A DNA stretch of 7,999 nucleotides from positions 1 to 7,999 of the forward strand of contig CAYTNN010000211.1 in assembly GCA_964439135.1 (NCBI GenBank), read 5' to 3'. A program made the position numbers and the translations under genes. The first letter of the stretch is position 1, and each line of letters starts with the position of its first letter. The DNA comes from JAFGPJ01 sp964439135. Lineage in GTDB: Bacteria; Planctomycetota; Phycisphaerae; Sedimentisphaerales; Anaerobacaceae. Below, piece by piece: positions 5,792-7,999 of this stretch. A model generated the notes under the pieces. The model was not told the DNA's origin. It worked only from the letters and a program-made list of their open reading frames with translations, and did no database searches.

Positions 5792-5993
5792 ATCAATTGT
5801 AATCTACCGGCTCTGCCGTTTCCTGCGTATTTTTTAAGGATAATGGGGGCCGAACAGGATTGGTCAGGTCTATCTTTTTGCTGTTGACGAGAATTTTTCG
5901 GATACGCACAAAGCTCACACCTGCCCTGATGTGGCGTTGGAAGATGGGCATGGTTCAACGCAATACACAATAAGCACTACACACTACGAGCTT

Positions 5994-6806
5994 TTAATGC
6001 GTCGGTGTATAGCCTAATCTACCCCAGCAGCCCTTTTGCATTTTGTACAGGTCCTGGTAGCCTTCGGGTGACGAAGGAGCCCAGCCGACCTGAGGCCCCG
6101 TGTTTTCCTCATCTCTGGCATGCTGTATCGTATCGGTACCCTTCCACTTCCAGTGGTCGCCATGTCCATCTGCAAATGAGATGGTCGTTCCGTCCCCGTG
6201 CCGAACCGGGGGGCTGTCGAACCAATGCTCTTCCCGATAATAGACTGCATAGGCATCCGTGGTCATATAGCCTTCATCGATAAACACGAGTCTGAGGGCA
6301 GGCGACGGATTGGTGATTTCACTCAAATTCTTTACGTGCGCGCCTTTTACTCCCTGAGTCCAGGGGTGGTTAACAGCGTTCATGGAGAACATGATTGAGT
6401 ATGTCAGAGCCTGTGGCAGGCCATTCGGGAGGCGCTTCCCAGTCGGACATTTGTAAATATCGAGATCCTTGAGATAAGGCCACAAGGCGCCGTCTTTGAT
6501 CCCTTGTATCTGAATGTCCAAATCATCGAGACTAAACGCGTCGATCCACGCCAGCTCATTTCTGTGGTCGCCCCATGCCTGCTGGCTATCACTGAAGCCT
6601 ATGGCGCCGTTAACGAGCTTCCCGTCGTTTTCATCGGCATACATAATCCATGCAAGTCCCATTTGCTTGAGATTGCCAAGGCAGACCATGCGCTTACCCT
6701 GTTCTCTGACGCGATTCAATGCCGGCATCAGGATCGCCATGAGAATTGCAATAATAGCGATGACTACCAACAGTTCGATTAATGTGAATCCTCGTGATTT
6801 GTGCAT
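5994..6806 (-). CDS. prepilin-like protein with H-X9-DG motif (copy A)
   Basis: This is a type II secretion/type IV pilin-like protein of 270 residues. The leader MHKSRG is cut by prepilin peptidase after G6, leaving F7 to be N-methylated, and E11 is the conserved fifth residue of the mature protein. Residues 7-30 form the hydrophobic assembly helix, continuing into an amphipathic helix (NRVREQGKR, VCLGNLKQ). The C-terminal domain has HGDGTTISFADG (H203, D213, G214), the H-X9-DG motif common in planctomycete and Lentisphaerae pseudopilins, and ends with GYQDLYKMQK. Cysteines at 42 and in YKCPTG may form a disulfide. The start is fixed by AGGAGGA (6816-6822, opposite strand). No secretion ATPase or prepilin peptidase gene is nearby, so this is an orphan pseudopilin whose role (surface display or polysaccharide handling) is inference. 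Copy B at 6976-7788 is a paralogue of identical length. Confidence 0.95.
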   Translation of the reverse strand: MHKSRGFTLIELLVVIAIIAILMAILMPALNRVREQGKRMVCLGNLKQMGLAWIMYADENDGKLVNGAIGFSDSQQAWGDHRNELAWIDAFSLDDLDIQIQGIKDGALWPYLKDLDIYKCPTGKRLPNGLPQALTYSIMFSMNAVNHPWTQGVKGAHVKNLSEITNPSPALRLVFIDEGYMTTDAYAVYYREEHWFDSPPVRHGDGTTISFADGHGDHWKWKGTDTIQHARDEENTGPQVGWAPSSPEGYQDLYKMQKGCWGRLGYTPTH

Positions 6807-6833
6807 AACGTTTTATCCTCCTACTGCAAATAA

Positions 6834-6850
6834 AACGGGAATTTCCCGTT
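6834..6850 (-). promoter_or_regulatory. leader hairpin plus U-tract before copy A
   Basis: AACGGG and CCCGTT are perfect 6-bp arms around a 5-nt A/T loop (the whole 17-mer is an inverted repeat about one base). On the transcript it is followed at once by UUUUAUUU, and then by the AGGAGGA ribosome site. The layout is terminator-like but lies inside the leader, so attenuation, RNA stability or control of ribosome access are possible. Copy B has the same arrangement. Confidence 0.6.
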
Positions 6851-6888
6851 ACGTCTTGCCCGGCGATATCGTTAAGTTTTACTCTTTC

Positions 6889-6917
6889 AATATACCATAC
6901 TCGGCAGCCGAATGCAA
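6889..6917 (-). promoter_or_regulatory. promoter of prepilin copy A
   Basis: On the minus strand, TTGCAT (6917-6912), a 17-nt spacer ending in TGG, and TATATT (6894-6889) form a sigma-70 promoter with an extended -10. The predicted start is near 6882, giving a leader of about 75 nt. The spacer holds a perfect inverted repeat TCGGC-A-GCCGA (6901-6911). The promoter lies between the two prepilin genes, so copy A need not depend on readthrough from copy B. Confidence 0.75.
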
Positions 6918-6941
6918 CAATCTTCGGAATAGCCGGGCTTA

Positions 6942-6962
6942 GCCGAATAAAAATCGCTCGGC
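6942..6962 (-). other. stem-loop between the two prepilin genes
   Basis: GCCGA (6942-6946) and TCGGC (6958-6962) flank an 11-nt A/T-rich loop, 14 bases after the stop of copy B. There is no U-tail after the stem on the transcript, because the U-rich stretch is in the loop. It may mark the 3' end of the copy B message, but it is not a classic intrinsic terminator. Confidence 0.35.
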
Positions 6963-6975
6963 ACAAAAAACAGGC

Positions 6976-7788
6976 CTACGGATGGCTTGGAGAATAACCT
7001 AATTTTCCCCATGTTGCTTTCTGCATCCAGTACAAATCCTGATAGCCGTCGTAACTGTCTGGGACCCAGCCTGCGCCGAGATGGCCTCGTTCGAGACTTC
7101 TGCCGCGGTGTATTGTGTCGATACCTTTCCATTTTTTGTGGCCGCTGTGTCCGTCAGCGAAAGCGATGCTCGTGCCGTCGCCGTGCCGTACGGGAGGGTC
7201 GTCCCACCATTGCTCTATTGTGTAATTAACAGCGAAACTGTCCGGCGTCACCCAGCCCTCGTCAATGAAGACGGCTCTTCTGTCCGGGCCACGAATCTCC
7301 ATTCTTTTTTTAATCCAAAATCCCTTTTCTTTGGTTCCGTCGCCACAGCCGTTCATGGAATCCATTGCAGCATATGTCAGCATCTCTCCCCTGGCGCCGG
7401 TGGGGCAACTATAGAGTTTTACGTCCTTTGCATACGGCCAGAGAGCTCCGTAGGGGCTTTTGATCTGTTTTATTTGCTCGATCTCCGGCATCTGTCCGCC
7501 GGACTGGTAATCGGACGCCCAGCACTGGCCTACCCAGGGAATTTCGGTTTTTCCGTTGTAGAGTCGTTCAATACCGCCGTTACCGCTGACGATCTTGTCA
7601 TCGTTCTCGTCGGCGTACATAATCCATGCTAAGGCCAACTGCTTGAGATTGCCGAGGCAAACCGCACGCTTGCCCTGCTCCCTGACGCGATTCAAGGCCG
7701 GCATCAAAATCGCCATCAGGATAGCGATAATAGCGATCACCACCAAAAGCTCAATTAATGTGAATCCACTTGATTTGCGTGCTGTCAT
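6976..7788 (-). CDS. prepilin-like protein with H-X9-DG motif (copy B)
   Basis: This 270-residue paralogue of copy A has leader MTARKSSG, cut after G8, mature F9 and E13 as the conserved fifth mature residue. From the cleavage site to about residue 60 it is almost identical to copy A. The middle (about 65-140) has diverged freely. The C-terminal third is again similar: EQWWDDPPVRHGDG, the H-X9-DG motif at H202, D212 and G213, KWKG-x-DTI, and GYQDLYWMQK near the end. Cysteine 44 and the CPTG cysteine are shared. AAGGAGGA (7793-7800, opposite strand) fixes the ATG at 7786-7788. Synonymous differences in the conserved N-terminal codons (for example AGCTCAATT against AGTTCGATT) indicate an old duplication under protein-level selection rather than recent gene conversion. 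It has its own promoter at 7866-7894. A pseudopilin role is established for the family; the specific target is unknown. Confidence 0.95.
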   Translation of the reverse strand: MTARKSSGFTLIELLVVIAIIAILMAILMPALNRVREQGKRAVCLGNLKQLALAWIMYADENDDKIVSGNGGIERLYNGKTEIPWVGQCWASDYQSGGQMPEIEQIKQIKSPYGALWPYAKDVKLYSCPTGARGEMLTYAAMDSMNGCGDGTKEKGFWIKKRMEIRGPDRRAVFIDEGWVTPDSFAVNYTIEQWWDDPPVRHGDGTSIAFADGHSGHKKWKGIDTIHRGRSLERGHLGAGWVPDSYDGYQDLYWMQKATWGKLGYSPSHP

Positions 7789-7810
7789 GCTATCCTCCTT
7801 TTGTAAAAAA

Positions 7811-7824
7811 AGCGGATATTCGCT
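7811..7824 (-). promoter_or_regulatory. leader hairpin plus U7 before copy B
   Basis: AGCG and CGCT form a 4-bp stem (with a possible further A-U pair after one mismatch) around an A/T loop. On the transcript it is followed by seven U residues (7811-7805) and then by AAAAGGAGGA. The stem sequence differs from copy A, but the order hairpin, U-tract, ribosome site is the same. Confidence 0.5.
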
Positions 7825-7865
7825 CTTTAAGCCCGTTCAGCTATACAATTATACTTTACCCTATT

Positions 7866-7894
7866 AGTATACCATGCCTAACAGCTAAATGCAA
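7866..7894 (-). promoter_or_regulatory. promoter of prepilin copy B
   Basis: TTGCAT (7894-7889), a 17-nt spacer ending in TGG, and TATACT (7871-7866) on the minus strand give an extended -10 sigma-70 promoter. The -35, spacer length, GCTG in the spacer, TGGTATA and a following GTAAA are shared with the copy A promoter. The predicted start is near 7859, giving a leader of about 70 nt. Confidence 0.75.
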
Positions 7895-7934
7895 TAATCT
7901 GAAATATTTTCTCCCAATTAAACTGATCCAGGCT

Positions 7935-7953
7935 CCGGCAATGCTTTTGCCGG
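7935..7953. other. GC-rich stem-loop near the window end
   Basis: CCGGCAA (7935-7941), loop TGCTT, and TTGCCGG (7947-7953) form a perfect 7-bp hairpin. There is no U-tract on either side. It lies about 40 bases upstream of the copy B promoter, so it could end a minus-strand gene beyond the window. A minus-strand frame does stop just after it, but that frame is too short to judge. Confidence 0.45.
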
Positions 7954-7999
7954 CATATTTGACGCCAACGGCCATACCATCTTAATGCCAGCCGATCTC

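Noticed and set aside
5843..5887. 14-codon frame MGAEQDWSGLSFCC with AAGGA before it
   Set aside because: The AAGGA is only two bases from the ATG, too close to work well. The TGA after two cysteines raised the idea of selenocysteine, but no selenocysteine insertion hairpin or sensible extended product is seen.
5840..5970. possible tmRNA or other structured RNA, because of the GGGGGCCGAACAGGATT start
   Set aside because: There is no tag reading frame, no tRNA-like 3' half and no matching 5'/3' acceptor pairing in the region.
7081..7632. 183-residue plus-strand frame inside prepilin copy B
   Set aside because: It is antisense to the H-X9-DG domain and has no ribosome site or motif of its own.

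Overview
The window looks like a chromosomal segment of a planctomycete, most probably of the Phycisphaerae/Sedimentisphaerales kind. This is inferred from three things: two near-identical type II secretion-style prepilins with the N-terminus GFTLIELLVVIAIIAILMAI and a C-terminal H-X9-DG motif, a Tat-exported Gfo/Idh/MocA oxidoreductase of the kind multiplied in carbohydrate-degrading planctomycetes, and long, lightly packed intergenic regions. There is no rRNA, tRNA, CRISPR array, transposase or complete mobile element.

Layout, left to right. 133-1461 (-) is a Tat-signal NAD(P)-dependent Gfo/Idh/MocA oxidoreductase, with an extended -10 promoter and a 13-bp palindrome upstream. 1620-2040 has no convincing gene. 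2041-3429 (+) is a flavoprotein disulfide reductase of the dihydrolipoamide dehydrogenase/mycothione reductase type. 3492-3541 is a REP-like inverted repeat. 3602-4141 (-) is a visibly AT-rich two-helix membrane protein of unknown function. 4142-4857 is a gene-free stretch of about 0.7 kb carrying fossils of two kinds of dispersed intergenic repeat. 4858-5499 (+) is a class II (zinc) aldolase with an intact metal site. 5643-5791 (+) is a near-consensus sigma-70 promoter, a very strong ribosome binding site and a 27-residue single-span membrane peptide, too short for ordinary gene calling. 5994-6806 (-) and 6976-7788 (-) are two 270-residue prepilin-like paralogues.

The genes do not form one operon: the strands alternate and each gap is large enough for its own promoter. 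The oxidoreductase and aldolase both suit sugar metabolism, and the prepilins suit a surface or secretion apparatus, but the sequence shows no direct link between them.

The strongest new signals are (i) the tiny membrane peptide behind an excellent promoter and Shine-Dalgarno, and (ii) a shared regulatory cassette in front of both prepilin genes: TTGCAT, a 17-nt spacer with an extended -10, a leader of roughly 70-75 nt, a hairpin, a U-tract, then AGGAGGA. The cassette is kept while the surrounding bases have diverged. No clear complete multi-gene system of unknown type is visible.
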